Below, in pieces: positions 48,818-57,618 of a stretch of 64,000 bases of DNA. The DNA comes from Collinsella sp. GTDB taxonomy: Bacteria > Actinomycetota > Coriobacteriia > Coriobacteriales > Coriobacteriaceae. Under the pieces are notes generated by a model that had not been told where the DNA came from, did no database searches, and saw nothing but the letters and a program-made list of their open reading frames with translations. The position numbers and the translations under genes are program-made. The first letter of the stretch is position 1; the number at the start of each line of letters is the position of its first letter. The stretch covers positions 1-64,000 of the forward strand of contig JAUMMZ010000021.1 in NCBI GenBank assembly GCA_031296755.1. The letters are read 5' to 3'.

Positions 48818-49702
48818 CTATTTCAGCTCATCGATATCGATATGTTCGATGCTCTTGAGCGGCTGACCAAAGATAAAGCTGCCCGCCACCGCAAACTCGG
48901 CAATGTTATCGGCCGTCGTGGCAAAACGATGCTGCGGCTCGGCGGCGTCGCCCGCCAGCTGCTCGCGGCGCGTGAGGATATCGGTCAGCTCGCGTGTGGT
49001 CTCCTCGGCGGAACTCACGACGCGCACCCCAGGCCCCAGCGCATGCCGGATAGGTCCCACCAACAGCGGGAAATGCGTACAGCCGAGCACCACGGTATCG
49101 ATACCGTGGTCGCGCAGCGGCTCAACCGTGGCACCCACCAGCGCACGCACGGCAGGCGTATCGAAGATGTCCTCGTTCTCAAGCCACTGTTCCTGCAGAT
49201 GTGCACCCGAGGCGAGCTCGTGTTCGACAACCTCGACAAAGCTCGAGGCAGGACAGCCGTATACATCGACGCCGGCATCCAGATCCTGAATGGCGCGCGT
49301 GTAGGCGCCCGAGCGAATAGTGAGGTTGGTAGCGAGCACGCCCACGCGACGCGTACGCGTGCTGTTGATTGCCGCACGGGCACCCGGCGCGATCACGCCG
49401 ATCACGGGAACGTCGAGCACCTGCTGGGCCAAACGCAAGGCCGCAGCGGTCGCCGTGTTGCAGGCGATGACCATAATCTTGACGTCGTGCTTCGAAAGCC
49501 AACGACCCGCCTGCAGCGCAAACGAGCGCACTTCATCCTCGGTGCGCGTGCCGTAGGGGCAGCGCTTGGTGTCGCCAAAGTAGTAGACGGACTCGTGCGG
49601 CAGCGCCGTCGCAATCGCGCGCGCAACCGTCAGACCGCCCAAACCAGAATCGAACACGCCAATCGGGCGCGTGTCGCCTGCCGGATTCTCGATATCGGAC
49701 AT
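48818..49702 (-). CDS. murI: Glutamate racemase
   Basis: A 294-residue cofactor-independent racemase giving D-glutamate for peptidoglycan. The first catalytic Cys is in IACNTATA and the second in LGCTHFPLL. The N-terminal IGVFDSGLGGLTVAR and YYFGDTKRCPYGTR are family signatures. It is followed by rph. Confidence 0.96.
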   Translation of the reverse strand: MSDIENPAGDTRPIGVFDSGLGGLTVARAIATALPHESVYYFGDTKRCPYGTRTEDEVRSFALQAGRWLSKHDVKIMVIACNTATAAALRLAQQVLDVPVIGVIAPGARAAINSTRTRRVGVLATNLTIRSGAYTRAIQDLDAGVDVYGCPASSFVEVVEHELASGAHLQEQWLENEDIFDTPAVRALVGATVEPLRDHGIDTVVLGCTHFPLLVGPIRHALGPGVRVVSSAEETTRELTDILTRREQLAGDAAEPQHRFATTADNIAEFAVAGSFIFGQPLKSIEHIDIDELK

Positions 49703-49753
49703 TACCTCACCAGTCTCTCTCGAAAAGACATGTCCAAGTGCAGCGACGCCGCG

Positions 49754-50665
49754 CTACGAACGCGCCGCGACCAGCAGCTCTGCCGTCGCCGCCCAACCGT
49801 CGACAATTTTGCCGCGCGTAACGAAAGCGTTCTCGCAGGCAGCCAGGAACTCGGGCGCGCCGGCGCTCGTCAGGCCATTCTCGACCAGGCAGAACGTGCC
49901 CACGTGATCGGCCATGTAGAAGTCGGACTCGGAATCGCCGAGCGCGAGCGTCTCCTCGCGCTCGATCCCCAGGTGCTCGCAGAAGCGCGCGATGGCAACG
50001 CCCTTGTTGAGACCCGCGGGGTTGATGTTGAATGCGCGACCGTCCTCGACGCGATCGAGCTCGAGCGTCGTCGGCTTGGACAGGTGAGTCAGATGGCCGT
50101 TGCAAGCCCAGATCAGACCGCAGCCGGCCTCGTCCAGGATGGCCTGAACCTCATCGTCGGGCACATCGCCGCGCATGCCGACGGTGACCTCACGGTATTT
50201 GTAGCCGGTCGACATGTCGTTGTGATACTCGATCTTGTGCGGCCAGCGGGCGAGGATCTTCTCGCACACGCCGGTCTGCTCGATCACCTGGTGAGGCGTG
50301 AGGCCGCAAGAGGAGTCGTAGGGCATGTCGCCGGTCAGATACTCCCAATCGTTGGCTTTGAGGTCGTACATGACCAGGCCGCCCATCTCGCCGATGTAGG
50401 AGTTGAGACCGAGCACGCGCGCGTCCTCGTGGATCATGGTACGGTTGCGGCCCGAGGTGGGAACCACCTGAATACCAGCGCGAGCGAGCGCCACGACGGC
50501 CTCGACGAGTTTGGTCGAGGGGTTGCCGTCGTTGTCGCGTAGCACGCACGAGCCGGGTGCGAGCATCGTGGCATCCAGGTCGGTAAAGACGTACTTGACC
50601 TTGGCCAAGCGCTCGCGCATCTCGCCCGAAAGCTCGGCAACGGTCGGCAGGGTGTTGTGGGACAT
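49754..50665 (-). CDS. HAD-superfamily (Cof/IIB-type) phosphatase
   Basis: A 303-residue HAD hydrolase. The first motif reads VFTDLDATML, so the usual DxDGT has Ala instead of Gly. The second motif is VPTSGRN, and the end has LALGDSESDFYMAD. A large cap domain lies between (about residues 95-215), as in Cof-type sugar phosphatases. The ATG at 50665 follows GGAG. Substrate not predictable. It lies between murE and murI. Confidence 0.82.
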   Translation of the reverse strand: MSHNTLPTVAELSGEMRERLAKVKYVFTDLDATMLAPGSCVLRDNDGNPSTKLVEAVVALARAGIQVVPTSGRNRTMIHEDARVLGLNSYIGEMGGLVMYDLKANDWEYLTGDMPYDSSCGLTPHQVIEQTGVCEKILARWPHKIEYHNDMSTGYKYREVTVGMRGDVPDDEVQAILDEAGCGLIWACNGHLTHLSKPTTLELDRVEDGRAFNINPAGLNKGVAIARFCEHLGIEREETLALGDSESDFYMADHVGTFCLVENGLTSAGAPEFLAACENAFVTRGKIVDGWAATAELLVAARS

Positions 50666-50772
50666 GGTTACTCCGTTTACGTAGAAGGGTTTGGACTTGG
50701 ACGGCATGTTTTGATTGAGGGAACACGCTTATGGCGACAGCGCACTCAGGGCGCCGCCGCCATCATGGTTCA

Positions 50773-52335
50773 TTAGTCAAACTGGATAACATCGATCAGG
50801 CGATTGGCCAACGAAAGGTCGCTCTCGATGGGCACGAACTCGTCGCCCACGTGCATGAGCTCTTCGTCACCCTTTGCCAGCAGCAAGACAATGGTGGGAG
50901 CATCGGGGTTGACGTACTCCTCGCGCGCCGCCTTGAACGCCGCATGCACAGCGGCTTCGCGGTCGAGGATGATCTTGTTCGGCGTATCGTCGGGAACATG
51001 CTCGGCAAGCTCGCGACAGACCTTCATCGGGTCCTCGTGAGCTGGATCCTCGTTGGCAAAGATCATCAGGTCGGAATACGGTGCGGCCTCGCGCGGAAGC
51101 TGCTCGCGGCGCTCCTGCGCCTTGCCGCCGGCAGCGCCAAACAGCGCAATGACGGGGCTAGCGGGAAACGCGCGCTTCACCGACGAGAAAAGCGAACGGA
51201 ACGAAAGCTGGTTGTGCGCATAGTCGACGACGCAGATCACGCGGCCGTCCTTCGACTCCACGACCTCCATACGGCCCGGCACACGCAGTTTGGAGAGGCC
51301 CTTCTTGATAGCCTCGATACCGATGCCGATCTCGCGCGCAGCGGCGATAGCGACCAGCGCGTTTTCCACGTTAAAGTCGCCCGCGATGCCCAGCAGGACC
51401 TTCTCCCCCGTCTCGGACTCGTCGGCACACAGGCCATGCAAGTTGAACTCGATGCTAAAGCCGACCATGCGTACGTCGCTTGCCCACAGGCTCGCCTCGG
51501 GATGCTCGACCCCAACGGTCACCAAGCGATCGGCCGTCGACGCTGCCTCTAGCACACGGTCAACCTCTTCGGTGCCTAGATTCACCACGGCGGTCTTTGC
51601 CTGGTCAAAGATCCTGAGTTTGCTCTCAAAATAATCCTCAAACGTGGGGTGTTCGATCGGCGAGATGTGGTCGCGGCCGATGTTGAGGAAGCACGCCACG
51701 TCAAACGGCAGATTCTCGACGCGTTGGTACTTGAGCGCCTGGCTCGAAACCTCCATGACCATGGACTGGCGACCGGACGTGCGGCAGTTGGCGATATGGC
51801 GCCAGACCTCGGGGGCCTCGGGCGTGGTGTTGGTGCTCTCGTAGCACTCGATACCATCGTCGGTACTCACCGAGCCGATCATGCCGCAGGACTCGCCCGC
51901 CGCCTTGATGATGGACTGGAGCATAAAAGCGGCCGTGGTCTTTCCCTTGGTGCCGGTGATGCCCACGATCTTGACGTCGTGGTCAGGACGGTCGTAGACC
52001 TCCGGCGGCAACAGGGCCATGGCCGTGCGAACACTATCAACAACCAGCATCGCAGCACCGCTCTCCTGCGCCAGCGGCTCCAGAGACTCGACCAGCGACT
52101 CCTCGCACACAAATGCGACGGCGCCCGCATCGAGCGCCATGCTCAAAAACGCGGGCTTAAAGGCAGCACCTTTGCAAAAGAATACGTCACCTGCCGAGAC
52201 CGCGCGCGAATCAAACGAGCAGCCGGTCACGGCACGCTCGTCAACCTGCTCCGATGCGCGCAGCTCGCCGCACACACCGAGAAGCTTGGCAAGCGTATCG
52301 ACCGTGGTCACGGTCGCGGAATCCGAATGGTGCAT
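50773..52335 (-). CDS. murE: UDP-N-acetylmuramyl-tripeptide synthetase (MurE)
   Basis: A 520-residue Mur ligase. The ATP loop GITGTKGKTT is at 125-134; the carbamylated-lysine region follows SMVMEVSSQALK, and the C-terminal domain begins RVPGRMEVVESKDGRV. It adds the third peptide residue to UDP-MurNAc-L-Ala-D-Glu. Diaminopimelate-specific enzymes have DNPR; here the equivalent stretch reads NEDPAHEDPMK, which lacks the Arg and fits lysine- or ornithine-type walls. No murF or other dcw gene is adjacent. Confidence 0.9.
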   Translation of the reverse strand: MHHSDSATVTTVDTLAKLLGVCGELRASEQVDERAVTGCSFDSRAVSAGDVFFCKGAAFKPAFLSMALDAGAVAFVCEESLVESLEPLAQESGAAMLVVDSVRTAMALLPPEVYDRPDHDVKIVGITGTKGKTTAAFMLQSIIKAAGESCGMIGSVSTDDGIECYESTNTTPEAPEVWRHIANCRTSGRQSMVMEVSSQALKYQRVENLPFDVACFLNIGRDHISPIEHPTFEDYFESKLRIFDQAKTAVVNLGTEEVDRVLEAASTADRLVTVGVEHPEASLWASDVRMVGFSIEFNLHGLCADESETGEKVLLGIAGDFNVENALVAIAAAREIGIGIEAIKKGLSKLRVPGRMEVVESKDGRVICVVDYAHNQLSFRSLFSSVKRAFPASPVIALFGAAGGKAQERREQLPREAAPYSDLMIFANEDPAHEDPMKVCRELAEHVPDDTPNKIILDREAAVHAAFKAAREEYVNPDAPTIVLLLAKGDEELMHVGDEFVPIESDLSLANRLIDVIQFD

Positions 52336-52397
52336 CTTTCACCTTTCTCAGCCATTTGGCAGGGACGGTTTTCATAGTAACTGAAACGTGCTCGCGC

Positions 52398-52422
52398 AAA
52401 AACGGCTCCCGGAGGAGCCGTT
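52398..52422 (-). terminator. Terminator after asnB
   Basis: ACGGCTCC pairs with GGAGCCGT over four bases; TTTTTG follows on the minus strand. Confidence 0.9.
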
Positions 52423-52447
52423 ACGCGCAGGCATTCGTAAGCCGAGA

Positions 52448-54328
52448 CTAGGCAGCCTGAACAGAAGGCTGGCCCTCGTCGATAAAGAAGCGCTTGTACC
52501 ACACTAGGAACACGAGCGGCGTATAGATCTTGCGCTGGAAATCGCCCTTGCCCGCAAAGTGCAGATCGAGCAGGTGCATGAGCTCGTCGGTATTGAAGAA
52601 CTCGCTTGCCCACGGCGCGGTGAAGTACTCCTTGACATAGTCGTACCACTTTTGCTCGCGCAGCCAGTAGACAATCGGCACCGGGAAGCCCACCTTGGGA
52701 CGGGTGGCCCACTCATCGGGCAGCGACTTGTTGGCAGCGTGGCGGAGTACCTGTTTGTTGCCGTTATCGTTGATGCGGTAGCGGTCGGGAATGTGCTCGG
52801 CGAACTCCATGACTTTGCGGTCCAGGAAGGGCACGCGCAGCTCCAGTGAGTGTGCCATGCACATCTTGTCGGCCTTGAGCAGAATGTCGCCCGGGAGCCA
52901 CATGTTCATGTCCAGGTACTGCTTCTTGACCAGCTCGGGCTGACCCTTCACGCGCGCATAGATGGGAGCGGCAAGCTCGAAGGCGCCGTCGCCGGTGTTG
53001 TACTCGGGCTTGAGCACGCCGTCGACCTCGCGCTCCGGCCATACCAGAGCCTGTCCCAGGAACGACTTCTCGGGGATCTCGGCACCCTTGACCAGGAAGT
53101 TATGTCCCTTGAAGTACGGCATATGCAGCGCCAGGTTACCGAGCGCGCGACGGACGGGCAGCGGCACCATCTTTTTGTACTTGCGCACCGGGACCGTATC
53201 CTCGTAGTAGGCGTAGCCGCCAAAGAGTTCGTCGGCGCCTTCGCCCGAAAGCACCACGGTGACGTCCTTGCGGGCCATCTCGGCCAAGAACCACAGCGGC
53301 ACGGAAGACAGGTTGGACTGCGGCTCGTCCATGTGATACTGGATGTCCTCGAGCGCACCGAAGAACTCGTCGGCGGTAATCATCTTGCGAACGTTTTCGA
53401 CGCCGAGCTTATCGGAAAGCTCCTTGGCGTAGTTGGTCTCGTTGAAGTTCTTGTAGTCAAAGCCCACCGAGAAGGTCTTGTCGGGCATGAGGCAAGCGGC
53501 AATGTAGCTGGAGTCGACGCCACCGGAGAGGAACGACGCGACCTTGACGTCGGCGATGCGATGGGCCTCGACGCTCTCGTGCACGACCTCGTCCAGCTCA
53601 TCGACATACTCTTCGAACGGCTTCTCGACGGCAGAGTAATCGCAATCCCAGTAACGCTCGATGTTCATCTTGCCGGTCGGGATATCGACGGTAAAGTAGT
53701 GCGCCGGCGGCAGCTTGTAGACACCCTCGAAGAAGGTCTCCTCGGTTGCCGAATACTGCAGCGTCATGTACGGACGCAGGGCCTTTTTGTTGACCGCCTT
53801 GTGGAAGTGCGGGTAGTCCAAGAAGCTCTTGATCTCGGAGCCAAAGAGCACGCCCGGAGCGCCGTCGCCCGCATCGGCCATGGGATAGTAGTAAAGCGGC
53901 TTGATGCCAAAGATGTCACGGGCGCCAAAAAGCTTGTTCTTCTTTTTGTCCCAGATGACGAAGGCGTACATACCGCGCAGGCGATCGAGGACGGCCTCGC
54001 CCCACTCCTCGTAGCCGTGCAGGAGGCTCTCGGTGTCGGCGCCGCAATGGAACTTGTAGCCCTTGGCTTCGAGCTCGGAACGGAGTTCTTGGAAGTTGTA
54101 GATTTCACCGTTGAAGACAATGACGACGCTGCCGTCCTCATTGGCCATGGGCTGAGCGCCGGCCTCGGTCAGGTCGAGGATCGACAGGCGGCGGAAGCCG
54201 AGGGCAACGCGGCCGTCGATAAACTGACCGCCCATGTCGGGACCGCGATGGACGATGCGGTCCATCATCTTGGTGAGCACCTCGGATTGGTTATCCGTCC
54301 CACCGACAAAACCGACAAAACCGCACAT
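52448..54328 (-). CDS. asnB: Asparagine synthase (glutamine-hydrolysing)
   Basis: A 626-residue class II amidotransferase. Cys2 of MCGFVGFVGG is the glutaminase nucleophile, with RRLSILD and NGEIYNF in the same domain. The synthetase domain has the ATP pyrophosphatase loop SFLSGGVDSS and SGEGADELFGGY. It makes asparagine from aspartate, glutamine and ATP. A TATACT -10 lies upstream at 54380-54385. It appears monocistronic. Confidence 0.95.
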   Translation of the reverse strand: MCGFVGFVGGTDNQSEVLTKMMDRIVHRGPDMGGQFIDGRVALGFRRLSILDLTEAGAQPMANEDGSVVIVFNGEIYNFQELRSELEAKGYKFHCGADTESLLHGYEEWGEAVLDRLRGMYAFVIWDKKKNKLFGARDIFGIKPLYYYPMADAGDGAPGVLFGSEIKSFLDYPHFHKAVNKKALRPYMTLQYSATEETFFEGVYKLPPAHYFTVDIPTGKMNIERYWDCDYSAVEKPFEEYVDELDEVVHESVEAHRIADVKVASFLSGGVDSSYIAACLMPDKTFSVGFDYKNFNETNYAKELSDKLGVENVRKMITADEFFGALEDIQYHMDEPQSNLSSVPLWFLAEMARKDVTVVLSGEGADELFGGYAYYEDTVPVRKYKKMVPLPVRRALGNLALHMPYFKGHNFLVKGAEIPEKSFLGQALVWPEREVDGVLKPEYNTGDGAFELAAPIYARVKGQPELVKKQYLDMNMWLPGDILLKADKMCMAHSLELRVPFLDRKVMEFAEHIPDRYRINDNGNKQVLRHAANKSLPDEWATRPKVGFPVPIVYWLREQKWYDYVKEYFTAPWASEFFNTDELMHLLDLHFAGKGDFQRKIYTPLVFLVWYKRFFIDEGQPSVQAA

Positions 54329-54499
54329 ATACTATCCCCTCTGCTGTTGCTGGGCATCAAATCGAATCAGTAGCTTTTGAGTATACCCGAGGGCGTAAAG
54401 AGGGGCGGAATGTTCAGGCAATCTCAACTGAATCAGCTCCGCTGTGACACGCGCGAGTTACCTTTAATGGATATGAGGTGAATGGGGCGATTGTTTTGC

Positions 54500-54505
54500 T
54501 ATACT
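54500..54505 (+). promoter_or_regulatory. Extended -10 promoter of tRNA-Val
   Basis: TATACT preceded by TGC (TGnTATACT) ten bases before the tRNA. No clear -35 is seen, as allowed for extended -10 promoters. Confidence 0.6.
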
Positions 54506-54515
54506 CTCTCCGCAC

Positions 54516-54591
54516 GGGCGATTGGCGCAACGGTTAGCGCAGGTGCTTTACACGCACAAGGCTGGGGGTTCGAATCCCTCATCGCCCACCA
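54516..54591 (+). tRNA. tRNA-Val (TAC)
   Basis: Acceptor GGGCGAT with ATCGCCC, D-arm GCGCAACGGTTAGCGC, anticodon loop TTTACAC (anticodon TAC), T-loop GGTTCGAATCC and an encoded CCA. The final stretch of the gene and its downstream sequence are duplicated at 54760-54791. Confidence 0.94.
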
Positions 54592-54605
54592 CTGATTTGA
54601 TAGGC
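54574..54605 (+). repeat. Direct repeat covering tRNA-Val 3' end (copy 1)
   Basis: 32 bp from the T-arm through CCA and TGATTTGATAGGC, identical to 54760-54791 (186 bp away). Part of a longer duplicated unit that includes the terminator and the 18-mer GGGATTCGAACCCGCCAG (54648-54665). Confidence 0.88.
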
Positions 54606-54633
54606 TCCCAGCAATGGGAGCCTTTCTTTTTTT
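54603..54633 (+). terminator. Terminator of tRNA-Val
   Basis: GGCTCCC pairs with GGGAGCC over six bases, then TTTCTTTTTTT. Confidence 0.93.
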
Positions 54634-54759
54634 GGGCCCATCGCAGAGGGATTCGAACCCGCCAGGGTGCGGAGCTGAGGAAACGCGAAGCGTTTTCCAG
54701 CGCAGCACGCGAGGAGCGAAGCGACGAAGCGGATGCGGGCGGCGGAGCCGCACGCGGAC

Positions 54760-54791
54760 ATCCCTCATCGCCCACCACTGATTTGATAGGC
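54760..54791 (+). repeat. Direct repeat of tRNA-Val 3' end (copy 2, truncated tRNA)
   Basis: Identical to 54574-54605. The preceding sequence is not tRNA-like, so this is only a 3' fragment. It has its own terminator (54789-54819) and is followed by GGGATTCGAACCCGCCAG (54833-54850), the same 18-mer as at 54648. Confidence 0.88.
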
Positions 54792-54819
54792 CTCCAGCGA
54801 TGGAGGCCTTTCCTTTTTC
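54789..54819 (+). terminator. Terminator after truncated tRNA copy
   Basis: GGCCTCC pairs with GGAGGCC over six bases, then TTTCCTTTTT. Its stem differs from the terminator at 54603 by compensated pairs. Confidence 0.88.
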
Positions 54820-54870
54820 ATGCCCAGCGCATGGGATTCGAACCCGCCAGCACGTCTGTCACAAAGGCCG

Positions 54871-55087
54871 TGGTCAAAAAATGGCAAAAATGAGTACTGC
54901 TACTTTGTTTGCAACATATAAAAAGACAGTATTTGCTTAGGTTACGCAACATATGTCCATTATAAGGACTAACAGTCAGATCAAAATCGTGTATTCATCG
55001 CCATTTCGACTTGCCATCTGGCCTTATTAGTCCAAAATTGCTGCTACCAAATCGGTAACAGTACTCATATTTGATGTTTTTTGACCA
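54871..55087. mobile_element. 217-bp MITE-like element with 34-bp imperfect terminal inverted repeats
   Basis: The left end (54871-54904, starting TGGTCAAAAAA) and right end (55054-55087) are inverted repeats, 28 of 34 positions. The outermost 11 bp are perfect and an inner ATGAGTACTG block is also shared. The interior is AT-rich, non-coding, and has a nested GGACTAA/TTAGTCC pair. No target-site duplication was found, so it could instead be a long-stem RNA. Confidence 0.55.
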
Positions 55088-55203
55088 GCAGGTCTCCCTG
55101 CCTTAGCAAATCTAAGGCAAAACGGGCTCCAGACCGCTGAATCATGCCGCATAGGGCACGTCCGCAGTCCGGAACTCGGTCCAAATTGAGTTATTGCGCC
55201 GCG
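55088..55203. other. Spacer between MITE-like element and argD
   Basis: Contains a weak stem CCTTAGCAAATCTAAGG (55100-55117). No gene or clear argD terminator. Confidence 0.4.
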
Positions 55204-56487
55204 TTAGCCCAAAACACCCGACAGGATCTCGATCAGACTGTCCACGTCGGCTTCCTCGCAGACGAGTGGCGGCAGGAAACGCAGCGTATGCGCACCCGTA
55301 GCGTTGATCACGGCACCGGCGGCCAGCGCGCGGGCAACAACACCATGCGCGTCGCCCGCGGCATCATCCAAATCACAGCCGAGCATCAAGCCGCGACCAC
55401 GTACCTCGGTCACGTGCGGCAGCTTGGCGAGCTTTGCCTCCATATAGGCACCCACCTTGGCAGCATGCTCGGCATAATCGCCACGCACAAGCGCGGAGAG
55501 CGTCGCGGCACACGCCGCGATGGCCAAGCAGCTACCGCCAAAGGTCGAGCCGTGGTCGCCCGGCTTAAACACGTCGGCAATCTCCTTCTTCGCCACGACG
55601 GCACCCATGGGCACGCCATCAGCAATGCCCTTGGCAAGGCTCATGATGTCGGGCTCCACGCCATAGGTCTGGAACGCAAACGGCTTGCCGGAGCGGAAGA
55701 TGCCGCACTGGACCTCGTCGGCGATAAGCACGGCGCCCACTTCGTGTGCCAGGTCGCGCGCCGTAGCCATAAACTCCTCGGTCATGGGATGCACACCGCT
55801 CTCACCCTGGATCGGCTCGAGCATCACGGCACAAATTTCGCTCCCCAGCTGCTTAAAGATCGCACGCAGCTCATCCACATCGTTGGGCGTGCAGGCCACA
55901 AAGCCACCCGGCAGCGGGCGGAAGCTGTCCTGCAGCCAATCCTGCATGGTGGCGGCAATGGTCTCGAGCGTACGGCCGTGGAAGCCGCCGCGCATGCACA
56001 CGATGGTGTTGCCGCCATTACCGGCACGCTTGGCGTACAGGCGCGCGAGCTTCATCGAGCCCTCGTTGGCCTCGGCGCCAGAGTTGGCAAAGAAGGTCTC
56101 CCAAACCTGCTCATCCGCAGCCGGGGCACCAAGAGCAGCTGCCGTGGTCTCATCGCCGGCGGCAATGGCATCGGCAAGCACGCGCGCACCATCTACGTCG
56201 TCGTTAGCAAGCTTGGACAGCAGCGCCGCGACCTGTCCGCGCTGCTCAATGTAGAAGTAATTGGAGACATGCATGAGCTTTTTGGTCTGTGCCTCGAGCG
56301 CCGAGAGCACAGCCGGGTCGCCATGACCTAGGCTGCACACGCCGATGCCGGCAAGAAAGTCGAGGTACTCACGGCCATCGTCGCCGGTGAGCTTCATGCC
56401 GTGACCCTCGACAAACTCGACCGGAGAGCGGCCAAAGGTATGCATAACGTAATGGGATTCAAGCGATTGCTGAGCTGCAAGTGACAT
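55204..56487 (-). CDS. argD: Acetylornithine aminotransferase
   Basis: A 427-residue class III PLP aminotransferase. FFANSGAEANEGSMKLAR binds the phosphate, FHGRTLETIAATMQ follows, LIADEVQCGIFRSG contains the cofactor-binding Asp, and SLAKGIADG holds the Schiff-base Lys. It converts N-acetylglutamate semialdehyde to N-acetylornithine. Slightly longer than usual because of an Ala/Asp-rich insertion near residues 97-125. Last gene of argC-J-B-D. Confidence 0.93.
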   Translation of the reverse strand: MSLAAQQSLESHYVMHTFGRSPVEFVEGHGMKLTGDDGREYLDFLAGIGVCSLGHGDPAVLSALEAQTKKLMHVSNYFYIEQRGQVAALLSKLANDDVDGARVLADAIAAGDETTAAALGAPAADEQVWETFFANSGAEANEGSMKLARLYAKRAGNGGNTIVCMRGGFHGRTLETIAATMQDWLQDSFRPLPGGFVACTPNDVDELRAIFKQLGSEICAVMLEPIQGESGVHPMTEEFMATARDLAHEVGAVLIADEVQCGIFRSGKPFAFQTYGVEPDIMSLAKGIADGVPMGAVVAKKEIADVFKPGDHGSTFGGSCLAIAACAATLSALVRGDYAEHAAKVGAYMEAKLAKLPHVTEVRGRGLMLGCDLDDAAGDAHGVVARALAAGAVINATGAHTLRFLPPLVCEEADVDSLIEILSGVLG

Positions 56488-56556
56488 GGGATGCCTTTCG
56501 TTGGGCGCCAGACGGCGCGGGGCTATGGGTGCAGGAATGGGGCGGCTGCGGGTCAG

Positions 56557-57537
56557 CTAGACCGTCTGAAGCTTCTCGACCTCGTCAAGGTTCTCGGTCA
56601 GACGCGCAGCAAACGTCGAAAGCGGATGCGGATGCGTATCGAACTCGTAAGCCGTCTCGGTGGAATGAATCACGGTGCCGACGCCGGCATCGGTCAGCAG
56701 CTCCAGGAGCAGCGAATGCGGCGTAGTACCGTTAATGATGTGGGCACGAAATACGCCGCCGGTAAGCGCATCGACGGCCGCACGCAGCTTGGGAATCATG
56801 CCCTTATCGACCTCGCCGCCGTAGAGCATTTCGTTAACCTCGTCGAGCGTTAGGTTGGAGATAAGCGAGTCCTTGTCGCTAAAGTCCTTGTACAGACCAT
56901 CGACATCGGTCAAAAAGATCGCCTTATGCGCGTGGAGCGCCGCGGCAACGGCACCGGCGGCGGTATCGGCGTTGATGTTGAAGAAACCGCCGTCCTCCCC
57001 CGCCGCGACGGTAGCGATGACGGGGATGTACTCGCTATCGAGTAAGCGCTCGATATAGTCGGTGTTGACGTGCGTCACTTTGCCCACGCGACCGAGCTCG
57101 GGGTCGAGCGGCTCGGCGATGAGCGTGCCGGCATCGCTGCCCGACACGCCCACGGCCAGGTTGCCGTGGTGGTTGATGGCAGCAACCAGCTCCTGGTTAA
57201 CCTTGCCGCCCAGCACCTCGCGCACGATATCCATAGTCGCCGGCGTGGTCACGCGTTGGCCGTTCTTAAACTCGACGGGAATATCGTAATGGCTCAGCGC
57301 CTCGTTGATAGCCTTGCCGCCGCCGTGCACGATGACGGGGCGCATACCGATGATCTTGAGCAAAACGATGTCGCTCATCACGTCGCGGCGCAGCTGCTCA
57401 TCAACCATGGCGGCTCCGCCATATTTGATAACAACCGTCTTGCCGGTCAGGTTCTTAATCCACGGCAGCGCTTCAAACAGCAGCTGCGCGGTTGCTTCGT
57501 TGGATTCGCTCGAACGACGATTGCGTGCGAATTTCAT
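56557..57537 (-). CDS. argB: Acetylglutamate kinase
   Basis: A 326-residue amino acid kinase. VVIKYGGAAM is the N-terminal Lys/Gly loop, PVIVHGGGKAINEAL binds acetylglutamate, and the ATP site lies in FLTDVDGLYKDFSD. The ATG at 57537 has ACGAGG upstream. The N-terminal extension before the kinase domain (about 28 residues) resembles that of arginine-inhibited enzymes. Confidence 0.95.
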   Translation of the reverse strand: MKFARNRRSSESNEATAQLLFEALPWIKNLTGKTVVIKYGGAAMVDEQLRRDVMSDIVLLKIIGMRPVIVHGGGKAINEALSHYDIPVEFKNGQRVTTPATMDIVREVLGGKVNQELVAAINHHGNLAVGVSGSDAGTLIAEPLDPELGRVGKVTHVNTDYIERLLDSEYIPVIATVAAGEDGGFFNINADTAAGAVAAALHAHKAIFLTDVDGLYKDFSDKDSLISNLTLDEVNEMLYGGEVDKGMIPKLRAAVDALTGGVFRAHIINGTTPHSLLLELLTDAGVGTVIHSTETAYEFDTHPHPLSTFAARLTENLDEVEKLQTV

Positions 57538-57618
57538 AATCTGCCTCGTCTTTCGTATCGTTATCGCGCCGTGCTCCGCTGTCCGCAATCGCGGCAAGAT
57601 GCGCAGCGTGCCTGGAAT

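Noticed and set aside
47948..50542. 864-codon open frame on the plus strand opposite rph, murI and the HAD gene
   Set aside because: It spans three well-recognised minus-strand genes and their intergenic gaps; its composition is typical of a codon-bias shadow.
54499..54768. 89-codon minus-strand frame across tRNA-Val (contains MRDSNPQP)
   Set aside because: This is the well-known spurious protein produced by reading tRNA genes antisense.
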